In this document: in pieces, positions 42,803-53,964 of the stretch
Position numbering within the stretch: the stretch's first letter is position 1
Layout of the letters: each line of letters begins with the position of its first letter
From: Tritrichomonas musculus
Lineage: Eukaryota > Parabasalia > Tritrichomonadida > Tritrichomonadidae
NCBI GenBank assembly: GCA_039105265.1
Contig: JAPFFF010000039.1
Location: forward strand, 1,178,001 to 1,242,000
DNA length: 64,000 nt
Direction of reading: 5' to 3'
The notes under the pieces: model-generated
The model's input: the letters and a program-made list of their open reading frames with translations, nothing else
Database searches by the model: none
What the model was told of the DNA's origin: nothing
Program-made: the position numbers and the translations under genes

Positions 42803-42960
42803 AATTTTCAGTAATAAACGATCAAAGATGCCATATTTTCAATAAAAAACAAGACAACTAAAAATAATTTTCAATAACAAACGATCAAAGATGCCATATT
42901 TTCAATAAAAAACAAGACAACTAAAAATAATTTTAAGTAAAACCGATCAAAGATGCCAGT
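42803..42960. repeat. 62-bp tandem repeat, about 2.5 copies
   Basis: AACGATCAAAGATGCCATAT and the rest of the unit recur at 42819, 42881 and 42943 (last copy partial), just downstream of the transposase gene. Confidence 0.85.
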
Positions 42961-42964
42961 TCTT

Positions 42965-45230
42965 TTTTCATTATCTCATAACAGCAAAAAAATGAAAAAA
43001 AAAAGTTCAACAAATCAGCATTTTCAGAAAAAATGATCAAATATATATATATTTTTGTGTTTCATATAAGTTTTTTGATAATAAAAAATTAGAGTAATCT
43101 TTATACCATGATGGTATATAAAATATTTAATAATTTTTAATATTATTATTTGATAGAATTTCATATTTTTCAAATAGTTTTTTTTAAAAAAATTAAATTT
43201 CGACTTTAGAAAATTAATTACTAAATGCTAATTGATATAAAATTACGTAATGAGATAGAAATATCTTCTTCAAAAAAGAAATGATATAAAAAATATTTAT
43301 CGATTTACTTTTTAAATGTAAGCAAATAATTAGTACTGATTGTAATTGTTTCACTAATAGTTGAAAGCAAGTGTTGAATAAGATCTATCAGTTTTTTGAA
43401 TCAATTTAGCTTTTAGGTTTCAATGTAATATTTCGTTATAATGAGGCTAATATAGTTATCAAATGTATTCGGTTTCTGGTTAACTAAGGGATATGAAAAA
43501 ATTTGAATACTTTTCAGAATATACATAAAATTGAAATATCTTAATAAAAAAATCATTTTTAATAATATTAATTATTAAATATAAATATATTGTTTAAATG
43601 AATAACCAAAAAGTAAAATTTAAGATTAAATAATGAAATTAAATATTATCATATTTATTAGTTAGAGCTGCTTTAAAATAATATTAAAAGTCAGCATTTC
43701 ATGTTCTATTCACGATTATAACAACAATCTCAAAATCTTACATTTTAATTTTGTTTATATAGTGAGCTTTAAACATGTGAGACTCCCCCCTTAAGATATT
43801 TATACGCTTAATTTTGAGAAATAATGGTTTTGATTTTAATGGCTTATTTTAATGGTGTAAAATGTCATAAAAAGGGTTTAAAAATATGTATTTCAAGAAA
43901 TAAGAAAGTATTCAAGTATATATTTCACTAAACATATTTATTGTATTTTGGCTATTATTGTATTTTATTTTTTATTGTAAAAATAAAATGATTAATCAAG
44001 ATTTTTTAATTGATTAGTTTAAAATATATTAATTCAATATTTATTTTATTTCATTCAATATATAAACTAACCTAGTATTCAAAAAAATGATCGTCATTTC
44101 AATAATAAATCTTTATTCAAATTATAATTATGATTTTATCTTAATATTTAAATAAAATAAACCATATTATATATATATTAATATAATATAAAACATTACA
44201 TAAAAAATAAATAAATAATATAAATAAAATATATTAAAATATATTAAAATATTATATAAATAAATCAGCAGCAATAAAAAATTAAATTATTTCAATTTTA
44301 AAATAATCCTTTGAAATATTACTCCATTTTCATTGAAATATTTTCTTTCAAATCAAACAACTTTTGTTAATGATATTCAAAATTTAGAATTTAATTTCAC
44401 TAACAAAAGTTCTCCATAGCCATTTAGTCATAGAAATATAATTTATATTAATATCTCGAAATTAAACGTATAAAACATTATATACTTTCTATTATAGCAT
44501 AAATATAAAATATAAAAAATAATATATAATTATCAATCGAATCTCTAGGCTAGATCTCTTTGTGAATACCTCTTTAAAGGATAAATTTCCACACCAAAAC
44601 TTAAGACATTCAAAAAGTTTATTTTTAAAAAAGAACAAAATATAAATATATGATTTAAAATTAAATGAAATTTCAATTTTGTGAAAAAAATATAGAATAT
44701 GTTCGAAATAATTAAATAGCAAAAAATAAAAAAAATACTTAGATAAATGCACATATAATCATTTTAATGGAAACTATAAACTAACATCAGATAAGGTAGG
44801 GATATATAAAAAAGTGTTTTAAGTATATTTACAAATTTTTTGAATGATCAGATCAATTACGGAAGATCTGAGATTTAATATCTCTAGAGCTCCAAACTTT
44901 AAAGCACAAGATACATTGTAATCTCTATATAATATTCTTAAAAGTTCCATAAATTGCAAAAAAAAGTAATTCTTTAAAGACACCTCATGATCAATATGAA
45001 ATAATTCCCAAAAGATCTATCCCAAACTTCAAATATTTTAGATATTGCATCAAATATTTCAATATTATACACAGAAAAGCTAAATAAAATATAAAAATTA
45101 TTCATTTACAGCTTTTTTTGAATGATGATAAAAGCATGGTATTGATATGTTATATGAAAAATAAATAACAGAAACATTTCAATTTAAATATGTGATTATA
45201 TCTTGATTTTTTTTCAGCAAATATTATAAC
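42965..45230. other. AT-rich region without recognised genes
   Basis: No supported gene. A short end-like sequence GGATAAATTTCCACACC at 44579-44595 matches the edges of the repeats at 37089 and 49718 and may be a leftover end. Confidence 0.4.
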
Positions 45231-45236
45231 TATTAT

Positions 45237-45790
45237 AATATATATTCATTTTTTTCTTTTAACATTGAAGAACCAATTGTGATTATATATTGATCAACAT
45301 CAAAAATGTCTCCATTCAAATAAAAATGACCTACGTGATAGAGTCCATTTGGATTGTTATTGAGTGCTGCCAATTCAAAATATTGTTTTGCTCGACAAAT
45401 TAGCCTTCAATGTAAATGTTGCCTAATCTAAACTGTGCATCACAGTTGCACTCTCTACTTGATCGCTCATAATATTCAAGAAATTTACAATAATCTTGAT
45501 CAACACCTTATCCTTCCTCATATAAAACACTAAGATTGAAGAGAGCATCTGAATTGTTTTGTTTAGCTGATATTTCATAATAATCTTTCGCTTTCTCATG
45601 GATTTGTTTAACACCACAGCAGTTCGCATGCAATAATCCTATTTTATAAATAGATTCAGAATTATTTTGCATTGATGCATTTTTATAGTAAAACTTAGCT
45701 TTATGATAATCTTTCAATTCAAAATAAGATGCACATGAACAATCCCAATATTGACCATTCTGTGGTCAATACTACATGTAAAGTCAATTT
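45237..45790 (-). pseudogene. Sel1-like repeat protein, broken
   Basis: The minus strand shows consecutive Sel1/TPR-like units: SESIYKIGLLHANCCGV, KAKDYYEISAKQNNSDALFN then LSVLYEEG, YYERSSRECNCDAQF then RLGNIYIEG, and AKQYFELAALNNNPNGLYHV. These are the A-x-x-x-[YL]-[EI]-x-[AS]-A...G-x-x-x-A-x-x-x-L-G-x-x-Y motifs in series. Two TAA codons stand directly after Gly in the 'EG-[QK]-G-V' position of a unit, and one frame change lies near 45400. Sel1 repeats make adaptor solenoids, often with kinases in protists. The 5' side abuts the 45801-46882 transposon, whose insertion probably separated it from its start. Confidence 0.7.
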
Positions 45791-45800
45791 TAATTAAATA

Positions 45801-46882
45801 AGAGGAGGGTGAACCATAGATCTGCTCGTTAGTTGGTTTCCAAATTAAGAGAGTTTAAACATATTCTTATGTGTGATAAAATTGCCTACACAGCAATCAA
45901 ATCCTTCTATACGTTTTGGAGTTTTCATTCAAATCGGATAATCCCATTTCAAATTTTAGTATTGAAATCGTGTTTTCTCTCAATTAAAAGTATTGAAATC
46001 GTGTTTTTTCTCAATTTATAAGTATTGAAATTGTTTTTTCTCTCAATTAAAAGTATTGAAATCGTGTTTTTTCTCAATTTGTAGTATTGAAATATTTTTT
46101 ATATTTCTAAATTGATATAAACTATTCTCAAAATTTATTATATCAAAGATTTGCTGGAAATAATAAATATCCCAACATTTATTGAAATATAATTTATAAT
46201 TATTTTAATATATAATTATTTATTTATGCTTGTATTATATATCAATTTGATTTATATAAAATTCGTATATCACATTGAAAATATTTCCCAAAATCATAAA
46301 ATAGCTTATATCAATTATATTAAATTCATAACTATTATAAAACAATAATTTATGAATAAAAATCAAAATATATTTTGTATTTATTTAGATATCTGTAAAT
46401 AAAATCTCAAAAATAAAAACAATTGAAAAAACTTTGATAAAATAAAATATAAGTTTATTTTTTTATTGAGAAATGTATAATATGGTTTAATATTTTAATT
46501 CAATGCCTAAATATATGCTTTATTTATGATTTTTGGATCAAAAATTCTAATTATTTTGAATTTGTATAACAAAAATCATATTTTTTCCTAAATGGTTAGA
46601 AAAAGTATAAAAATGTTTTCAGAATCGCATAAAGAAGCCATAAACAAATACATTTCATATAATAATTGATGATTGCTGACGTTTTAACTTCATTCAAAAT
46701 ATTATAATTTTAAAGATTTTAAAAAATATCTTATTTAAGAAATTTAAATAAATACTATATTTATAATACAATTAAATACAATTTAATAATTAAGAAAATA
46801 AAGGTATTATTCTTTATTTAAGAAGATATCATTATTTTTAAAATAAACTTTTTCAATGAGTTTTTTTGGTTCACCCTCCTCT
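45801..46882. mobile_element. non-autonomous element, AGAGG family member 1, 8-bp TSD
   Basis: A 1082-bp element with perfect 16-bp ends AGAGGAGGGTGAACCA...TGGTTCACCCTCCTCT and a perfect 8-bp duplication ATTAAATA (45793-45800, 46883-46890). The inside carries about four units of a 31-bp repeat (AGTATTGAAATCGTGTTTT) at 45957-46095. It is otherwise AT-rich and non-coding. It lies directly against the Sel1 remnant. Family shared with 56656-57835. Confidence 0.9.
45957..46095. repeat. internal 31-bp tandem repeat of the AGAGG element
   Basis: AGTATTGAAATCGTGTTTTT and TCTCAATTTATA-type sequence alternate about four times. Confidence 0.8.
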
Positions 46883-47012
46883 ATTAAATATTAAACTTGC
46901 TCGATTTCAAATAAAATTCGGTAAGACCAAAAACCATTTGTAATTTAAACAATAGAACTTTTTGAGGCGAATTCTATCAAATCTGATTTTCTTAGACGTG
47001 ACACTATTAACG

Positions 47013-47069
47013 TGTTACATAAAACTGTATAGTGCCAACAAAAACTGTATAGTAAGAAACAATTTTTCT

Positions 47070-47105
<36 letters not shown>

Positions 47106-47330
47106 TTTTAAAGAATAAGATGACTTCTATTGAATTGTCTCTTTCAACCGTCTAAAAAAACAAAAACAAATTAAATACTGTTCATTCAATCAATTTTTAT
47201 GCATTTAAATGCATAAAAATGATGAATTAAAGTATTTTAAAAATGAGTTTTTGTTTTGAAGAAAAAAAGTTTTCTGTGTAACCGTTTTTACTATACTTTT
47301 TTTTGAAAGATAGTATGGTTTTTTGCAACA
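47013..47330. mobile_element. possible small inverted-repeat element
   Basis: TGTTACATAAAACTGTATAGT at the left is mirrored imperfectly by ATAGTATGGTTTTTTGCAACA at the right. No convincing target duplication. It contains a long A run (about 47074-47101). Confidence 0.35.
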
Positions 47331-47396
47331 CATTACAATTTAGAACGTTGTTGATTTGCTTAAACAGCACGAAAAGTTCAACGTTTAAGAATGAAA

Positions 47397-47628
47397 TCGA
47401 ATTTCATGCATCATTTTTTATAAACATTTTGAAATCAGTAAAGAATCGGAATTGAGAACATTGCCACAAGAAACAATTGAGTTAATAATTGGTCATATAA
47501 ACCTTGTTTTGAAAGATGAAGATCAACTCCTCAACTTCGTCAACAATCTTTATTCTGCCGAAGAAAACTTTTCTTATCTTTACTCAATTTTTTTAAGGAT
47601 AAAAATCATAAAATTAAAAAATCAATAA
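47397..47628 (+). pseudogene. BACK-like domain fragment of a BTB-type protein
   Basis: An open plus-strand frame without a start codon reads YKHFEISKESELRTLPQETI then ELIIGHINLVLKDEDQLLNF then VNNLYSAEENFSYLYS. The series 'L-x-x-L-P-x-E-x-[IL]-x-x-[IL]-[IL]...[VL]-x-x-E-D-x-L-x-x-[FV]-[IV]-x-x-L-Y' resembles BACK-type helical domains common in trichomonad BTB proteins. A recognisable BTB half is not seen upstream, so it is a fragment. Confidence 0.5.
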
Positions 47629-47639
47629 AATTTTGAATA

Positions 47640-48300
47640 AAAAAAATTTAATCGTCTAGGCCAAATTTTTATATCTTTCACCAAAACTTTTTCTTAAAAA
47701 TACTCTATTGAATTATTTATTCTATGAGTTAATTCAATATTGAATAATTTACATTTTTATTGGGAATAGTATTAATATTTATGAATAGTATTAATATTTA
47801 TAATCCTACAAAATTTATTGCTTTATAGTACTTTTAATATTATTTTAAATATAAAAATTATTAATAATTGTGAGTGAAAAATATGTTGATTCAACAATTC
47901 TTTGAATTCATCAATGCTTGTATCAGGAAACAGTTGTATAATTACGTTAAACAGTTCTCAAATAATGCCAATAAAGCCCGGTCGTTTGCCTGGATTATTG
48001 TTCCAAAGATTAACGATCTTTAATCTTCAGGTATCTCGATCCTTGAATAATTTGTTGCATTTTTTTGAAAACAAGCGCATAAATATCATTTTATGATTAA
48101 AAATGCTTTTTCATAATTGAAAATTGAGAATCAATATTAAATCATATTTTGTTACATTTTTTCGAAACAATGCTTTTCAGATAGAATGAATAATAAAAAA
48201 GAAAGAAATATTAATTTCATGTTCATTAAGCTGTTTTCTCTTTTATATTGACATCTAGTTACAAACTTTCATGAAAAAATAAATTTGACACTTATATAAA
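47640..48300. other. intergenic region, nothing recognised
   Basis: AT-rich; a 64-codon open stretch at 47902-48096 has no supporting feature and is left uncalled. Confidence 0.4.
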
Positions 48301-48400
48301 ATTTTTGAACTTTTTCAAATAGAGATCGTTGCTGTCAGTTTTATTTGTGGAAATTATATGAAAATTTAAAATACAATAAATAATAAAATTTAATTTAATT

Positions 48401-48406
48401 TCACTT
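48401..48406 (+). promoter_or_regulatory. initiator (Inr) of the 48414 gene
   Basis: TCACTT with the A eleven bases before the ATG; the identical arrangement is found in the duplicate at 7430-7435. Confidence 0.6.
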
Positions 48407-48413
48407 GTTCAAA

Positions 48414-49001
48414 ATGAATGGAGAAGAAATAAATCAACGAACAAAGAAGCCTTTTTCTGAAGAAGTTCAGATGCTTCATAAAAAAATTGAAAAATGCATC
48501 CGCGAACATAAAGATTTATATTTCAGAGTTGTTGAATTATTTGATGCATTGAGAAGGAAATTAGGCATCAAAGATTTAGGCTCATTCATGAAAGACATTT
48601 TTGTTTCAGTTGGCTCGCCAATCTCATATTATGAAGCAAGAAACAACAAAGCCACCTATTGCTGGATCAGCAAGAACTATGCGAAAGCCATGCCATTGAT
48701 TGAAGCAAAACTTGTTTCAATGATTCCAGATGGAAATCCACACCGAAACGTCATTTCACAATTATTCAATTCACTGTTCAAAGATTTGGATCAAAACGAA
48801 AACTATATAAATGACATCGATAAAGTTACCGACGCTGTTCGTGATTGCATCAAAGGTTTTCGCGTGGAAAGTATCAAACGAAAATTCAATATACGAGACC
48901 TAGTTTTCAATGATGCTGTAATCCAGAAAATTGAAGAAGAAAATCAAATTGAAAATGAAAATGACGATTTTCTTTTGAAGAATGGAGAATACAACGAATG
49001 A
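48414..49001 (+). CDS. small conserved trichomonad-type protein, duplicate B
   Basis: A complete 195-residue protein starting MNGEEINQRTKKPFSEEVQM and ending NENENDDFLLKNGEYNE before TGA. It aligns without gaps to the protein at 6835-7422, including HRKIEKCIQ/HKKIEKCIR, LFDALRR, SFMKDIF, CWI-S-[QK]-NY, KLVSMIP, LFKDLDQN and VIQKIEEENQ. Conservation of length and frame while many residues differ suggests that both copies make protein. Homology continues about 100 bases upstream and about 250 bases downstream (e.g. CAGCTAAAAAAAGCATTAAT against CAGCTAAAAAAAAGCATTAA). The copies are in opposite orientation 41 kb apart. Function unknown; no signal peptide or membrane span. Confidence 0.75.
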   Translation: MNGEEINQRTKKPFSEEVQMLHKKIEKCIREHKDLYFRVVELFDALRRKLGIKDLGSFMKDIFVSVGSPISYYEARNNKATYCWISKNYAKAMPLIEAKLVSMIPDGNPHRNVISQLFNSLFKDLDQNENYINDIDKVTDAVRDCIKGFRVESIKRKFNIRDLVFNDAVIQKIEEENQIENENDDFLLKNGEYNE

Positions 49002-49717
49002 AACAATGACAAAATTTAAGAATAAAAATTGGAAAAACAGCTAAAAAAAAGCATTAATCTTAAACATTTCAATCATTAATAATATTTTTTTTTTTTAATC
49101 TTATTTCTTAATTATATTATCTTTATTGATGTCCAAGTAAAGAAAAACTATTTATAAGAGCTTTTCCCTCATTATAATTCATAATATTGTGCATTCATTG
49201 ATATTTTTCTGTAATTTCTTTCATCATTCTGATTAAAAATCACAAATTATGATGAAACTGCATTGTTTCTCTTTTTATTCATTCAAATTGTGAGATAACA
49301 CATCATCGCCATCATTTTTTTCATCATTATCAATTATTGATAACTATTGAAAACATCAAATATTTGAATACTTTTGATGTCAATTATTTCACTATCTTTG
49401 CACAAAGCTCGAATGGAAAATCTTGTTTCGGATAAACCACTCGTCCCATTCTCGAAAAATTACCTGTTTTGGATGAATACTTTCAATTAGACTTGTTATT
49501 TTGAGAATCGATATCAAAAACGTCACTTTTTTTACATCTGATACTCGATTAATAGTGTAAAAATCTGATATCGAGATTATCGATTATCAAGATATCAGAT
49601 ATGAAATGTGATATAAAAATGATTGTAAACTCGATATAAATTACTGAGATCTCGAGATCTCAAACAGATTTGTCTTTTTTATAATTGGTATTTGTGATTT
49701 TAAAATATTTAAAAATT

Positions 49718-50717
49718 AGGTGTGGAAATTTATCCTTTAAACAAAATTTTATCCTAAATTTATCCAAAATTTTTTTTTTAAGAAAAACTCGTAAATTTTA
49801 AGTAATGATCTGAGGAAAGCGTCGAAAAACAAAACAAAAAAAAAAACAAAATTTTTTAATTTAAATATAATATTTACTTATTATTAAAAAGTAAAGTTGT
49901 TGTTTAAATAATATCATTTTTAGCTGTTTTATTATCATTATTTGGAATATTATTTAAAATTTTTATTGCAATTTTCAAAATTTGCGAGAATTGCTTTTTT
50001 TTTCATAGAAAAAAATTAGTTAATCAAAAACAATGATGAATATGCAAAAAAAGGTAACAAAATATTTTTTTTCTTCATCTCACATTATATAATAATGATG
50101 TGATTGGTTAAAAAATCATCGTTTTTTTATATAAATAATCATATCTTTTGTTTATCATTATTAAATTCTTTTTAATGTTATTATATATAGTTTATATATA
50201 TTTTAAAATATATATATGATATAAATTGAAGTTAATTAGTTTTATTATTTGGAATATTCATTTTGAATTAATTCTATCTATTAAAAAAATTCAATGCACG
50301 ATTAACTATTTTTGAATTCTATAACTTTTTTTATTTATAGCTTTATTGAAATTATTTCAATAAGTATATTCAATATCTTTTTGAAATAAATATAATATAA
50401 TATATGATATATCATATATTTATTGTAGATTTTACGTATTTTTAGATTCAATTATATTCAAAATTTTAGAAAATTTTGAGAGTAAATTTTATTAATAGAA
50501 AAATATTTTACGTTTAGAAATATTTTTTTTTTTTGGATGGAATCAACTTTGTTTACAAGAGAAAGCATTTAATCATTATATGAACAGCAATTATCGTTAA
50601 TAGTTCTAGCAATTTGTAACAAATTTTATCCTGTTTTTCTATTTTTGCTTACTTTTTTTTTTATTTTTTATTAACTTCGATACTGAGTGTCAATTTAATA
50701 TTCAGCGATATATTTAC
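49718..50717. repeat. interspersed repeat, copy 2 (carries empty sites)
   Basis: Reverse-strand match to the 37089-39935 repeat. It begins GGTGTGGAAATTTATCCTTT and keeps the uninterrupted TTAA site (about 49858-49870) and AGCTAAAAAT site (about 49910-49925) that are filled in copy 1. At 50717 it is cut by a hAT-derived sequence. Confidence 0.7.
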
Positions 50718-50940
50718 CAGGGTTGTCGATCGATGATGATAAATATCGATTATCGGCTCATTATCGATAGTCCGATAATATCGATAAAAATTTGTTCGAT
50801 AGCCAATAATTATCGATAAATACGTTAAGCAAAACCGCCGATATTTGGTCACTATCGGACGGTTACGGTTCGATATTCTCCGATATTTTATAATAAAATT
50901 TCCATACAATTAAATAGCCATAATTTATTATCGGATAGTC
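50718..50940. mobile_element. internally deleted hAT-like derivative
   Basis: CAGGGTTGTCGATCGATGAT and the following 170 bases are identical, in opposite orientation, to the right end of the element at 50996-52050 (51862-52050). After that only a short internal piece (AATTAAATAGCCATAATTT) remains. The far terminus is missing. Confidence 0.75.
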
Positions 50941-50995
50941 AGAGAATCGGAGAATAACAAGCCTAATTAAATCATACCAAATATAAATTGAATCG

Positions 50996-52050
50996 CAGGG
51001 ATGTTTATCGATAGTGTCCGATAACGGTTAAATACGTTGCCAATATTATCGATATTATCGGGAGTAGAGTAGAATAACCGATACTATCCGATAATAAATA
51101 TCATTATCGATAAAAACGGTTTTTATCATGGCCAATAATGACCGATATTTTTAACTTTTTTAAGGTAAAGAAAAGATATTTACTAGAAATTATGGCTATT
51201 TAATTGTTATATAATTATATAAAAGTTATTTTTTCAAGTAATGACATATAAAAAAGCTTGTATGTACAAATGATCAAATTATTAAAAAAGATTTTTTATA
51301 TTTCATAGGAAATTAACTTTTATTATAATAAAAGATAAGTAATATATTATATTTCTAATAATATTTAAGTATGAAATTTAAAATCAATAAAGATAATTTT
51401 ATTTTGGCAAAAACATTAAATTTATCAAAAAGTGAACACGATAACTTTTTGTAAATTAATAAAATTCTCTCCATTTCTCTAAATATTTTTAGACTTGATA
51501 TTCTTTTAATAAAAAAAAACGCAAATTATTTTAGTAGCATTGCATTAATATTTCATTACATATTAAGATTCGTTAATTTGCAAATATGGAAATAATTTAA
51601 TACTGAGAAGATATGAGGAAATTATCGTCTTATAACTTTGTTCTTAATCATAATCTTTTTTTGTTGGCCAATTGGTTCTTTTTTAAAAATTTTGAAAATA
51701 ATCTTTTTATGTATTAATCAAAAACCTGATTTTTTAGCTTCTCATTATTATATTGGACATATAATGCACCCTTACCTTATTTCGCTTATTTCAGCATGCA
51801 CTATTGAAGTACAATTAAAAATATAAAATTCCAAATTTTAATTAAAAATGTAAAAAAAAAGTATGGAAATTTTATTATAAAATATCGGAGAATATCGAAC
51901 CGTAACCGTCCGATAGTGACCAAATATCGGCGGTTTTGCTTAACGTATTTATCGATAATTATTGGCTATCGAACAAATTTTTATCGATATTATCGGACTA
52001 TCGATAATGAGCCGATAATCGATATTTATCATCATCGATCGACAACCCTG
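50996..52050. mobile_element. non-autonomous hAT-like element, CAGGG ends, 8-bp TSD
   Basis: A 1055-bp element with ends CAGGGATGTTTATCGAT... and ...ATCGATCGACAACCCTG, flanked by a perfect 8-bp duplication TTGAATCG (50988-50995, 52051-52058). Both subterminal regions are packed with ATTATCGATA and CCGATA motifs, which are likely transposase-binding sites of the hAT type. The interior (about 51160-51860) is plain AT-rich DNA; no transposase frame. Confidence 0.92.
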
Positions 52051-52059
52051 TTGAATCGA

Positions 52060-52368
52060 TAAAGTTTTTTTTTTAAAATTGCAAGTTTTTTTTATTTAAA
52101 AACCAATTTGGTGAAAAATAAAGGATTCAAAACTGATTAAAAAAGATCGGACAAATATTAGAATTTAAAAAATTTCAAATGATTAAAAAAGATAAATAAA
52201 GTGTTCTTTGAAAACTTAATTTATTTATTGAAAAGAAGTTGCCTTGTTAGTTAGTTTTGTTGATATTCTGTTCTTTCCCATTCATTTACTAAAAAAATAC
52301 TAAAATAATTATTTATATTTATTTTGTATTTTTAAAGAAATGGGTGAACAAAAGTTTTGATGAGAAAG
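52060..52368. other. 3' flank of the 52371-52922 gene
   Basis: AT-rich; no gene or clear repeat. Confidence 0.4.
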
Positions 52369-52370
52369 AT

Positions 52371-52922
52371 CTATTGATTGTTTTGTGCGATTGCCAAATT
52401 TTGGCGATTTTGAGGTCCTATAACTTGATTATCTCTTCCTGTAACAACGATATGTTGTAATATAAAAGGCCAGATTTGTGTTAGATTATCATCAAACCAT
52501 TTAATTAGCATCCCCTTTCTTCTTTTATATTCTCGATATAAACTAATTCCTGTGTAAGTTGAGACAACCATCGCAAGGCTCAGAAGTTCTTCTTGCGTAA
52601 TTTTTGGTCCAAAATGAAATTCGAGAAGTTTCCAAGCTGCAGAGGAAGAAGGTTTAAAAAACTTTAATTGATCATTAACAAAAAGAAGTTCTTCATTGTC
52701 CTTTAATTCCGATTTTCTTTTCGATTTTGAATGTTTTAATGAACTTGAAGACTTTGATCGATGATTACGCTCAGATCGCGACCCTGAAAAAACTTCATTT
52801 GAATTTGGAAGTTGCAATAACTGATCAGCAGGCTTTGCTGTTGAGAGGAGTGAAGATGGAAAATTTTGCTCAGGACAAGGAGGGAACGAATGCCTTAAGG
52901 TATTATTTAGATCCTGATCCAT
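52371..52922 (-). CDS. small protein with Ser/Lys-rich linker and W-F-x-x-N helical domain
   Basis: A 183-residue protein from the ATG at 52922 (MDQDLNNTLRHSFPPCPEQN); the frame runs nine codons further upstream, but only from TTG. Residues about 50-75 are a basic Ser-rich stretch (RSERNHRSKSSSSLKHSKSK), likely disordered and possibly a nuclear targeting signal. Residues about 90-165 form a compact helical domain: LKFFKPSSSAAWKLLEFHFG, ITQEELLSLAMVVSTYTG and REYKRRKGMLIKWFDDNLTQ then IWPFI. The KGMLIKWFDDNLTQIWP segment parallels NKAVYCWISQNYDKVIP and NKATYCWISKNYAKAMP of the pair at 6835 and 48414, suggesting one superfamily. Function unknown; DNA or protein binding is a guess. Complete, ends in TAG. 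Confidence 0.65.
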   Translation of the reverse strand: MDQDLNNTLRHSFPPCPEQNFPSSLLSTAKPADQLLQLPNSNEVFSGSRSERNHRSKSSSSLKHSKSKRKSELKDNEELLFVNDQLKFFKPSSSAAWKLLEFHFGPKITQEELLSLAMVVSTYTGISLYREYKRRKGMLIKWFDDNLTQIWPFILQHIVVTGRDNQVIGPQNRQNLAIAQNNQ

Positions 52923-53539
52923 TTTAAGATAATGTAAACAAAATTTCAAATAAAAGGCAAATTACAAAACTGAAATTTCTATTCTCAAATACTTTTATAT
53001 TCTTTGAATTTTTTTCGACTTTTCATACAAAAAAAATATTGAGATAAAAATAAATAATTTCACTCAATTTTTTGAATATAAATCAAAGTAATAAAAAATA
53101 TTATTTCTCATTCCAATTAATTATTTATTTTATTTTAACTTATTATTTATTATCTATTATTATGGATAGTTATTAAATCATATAAATGAAAAAATATAAA
53201 GAAATATCTGCGGGTAATTTTTTGCAATTGAGATTATTTTTTTTATCAAATTATTTTGAATGAATCTAAAATTGAATAAATTTTTGCAAAAAGTTAATTT
53301 ATTTTTGTTTTCTTTTCAGTTTTGATACAAAACCGCAAATAATCTTACAAAATTGAGGGACGTGAAGATTTTTTTTTTTAAATTAAGTTTATGATACTTA
53401 CAAACCACCCTTTCTAATTTTATTTTTTTTAAATAGTTTTTATGGTGATTCAATCTGAATTAAAAACAAAAAAATAAATATTTTTTACCTATCAAATTTT
53501 CAAAGCATTGAAGTCAAATGTCTAGACGATCTTTTCTTT

Positions 53540-53959
53540 TTGAATTTATCGTTTTATATTTTTTTTACAATTTTTTCAGTTGCTATACAAAATCCAAATG
53601 CATTGCAATTTGAAATAATTTTAGATTCCAAAGTATTCCACATTCCGACAGAGTTTCCCACTTTACGAAATATACGACATAATATATATTCTGACCTAAT
53701 TGAAAAACATCGATACAAAATGAAAGCAAACTTTTGAGAAGAAGTCATACATTTTTTTCTCCACTATTGGATATATAAAAAAGTTCCCCAATTTGCATTA
53801 AATAATATAATACAATTTGAACTTGTAAGTATTGAATTTGATCATATGAAAAGCTTTATTCAAATATATAAAAAGAATTCAATAAGACTTGGAGAATTAC
53901 AAAATGCGAATACCAAATTTAAAAAAGCATTATCTTTTCAAAGCCAAAAATATGAGTAA
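53540..53959 (+). pseudogene. unknown host gene fragment with one in-frame stop
   Basis: The plus strand reads IQNPNALQFEIILDSKVFHI then PTEFPTLRNIRHNIYSDLIE. After a single TGA it continues in frame as EEVIHFFLHYWIYKKVPQFA ... SIRLGELQNANTKFKKALSF, ending TAA at 53957-53959. The composition stays protein-like across the stop. TGA would arise from CGA by one C-to-T change. The 5' part is a hydrophobic run and has no clear start. Family not recognised; it could be part of a BTB-type protein as at 47397. Confidence 0.4.
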
Positions 53960-53964
53960 AAACA

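Larger units (their letters stand above)
49488..50965. mobile_element. TAGACTTG-family element, copy 2, broken up by nested insertions
   Basis: The first 230 bases (49488-49717) match 15240-15473 closely in the same orientation. The last 25 (CGGAGAATAACAAGCCTA at the end) match the other end of that element. The middle is replaced by an interspersed repeat (49718-50717) and a hAT-derived piece (50718-50940). No target duplication is evident at the outer ends. Confidence 0.65.

Noticed and set aside
49718-50717. LTR retroelement
   Set aside because: The two copies are far apart and inverted, with no coding region, primer-binding site or direct long repeats flanking a body.
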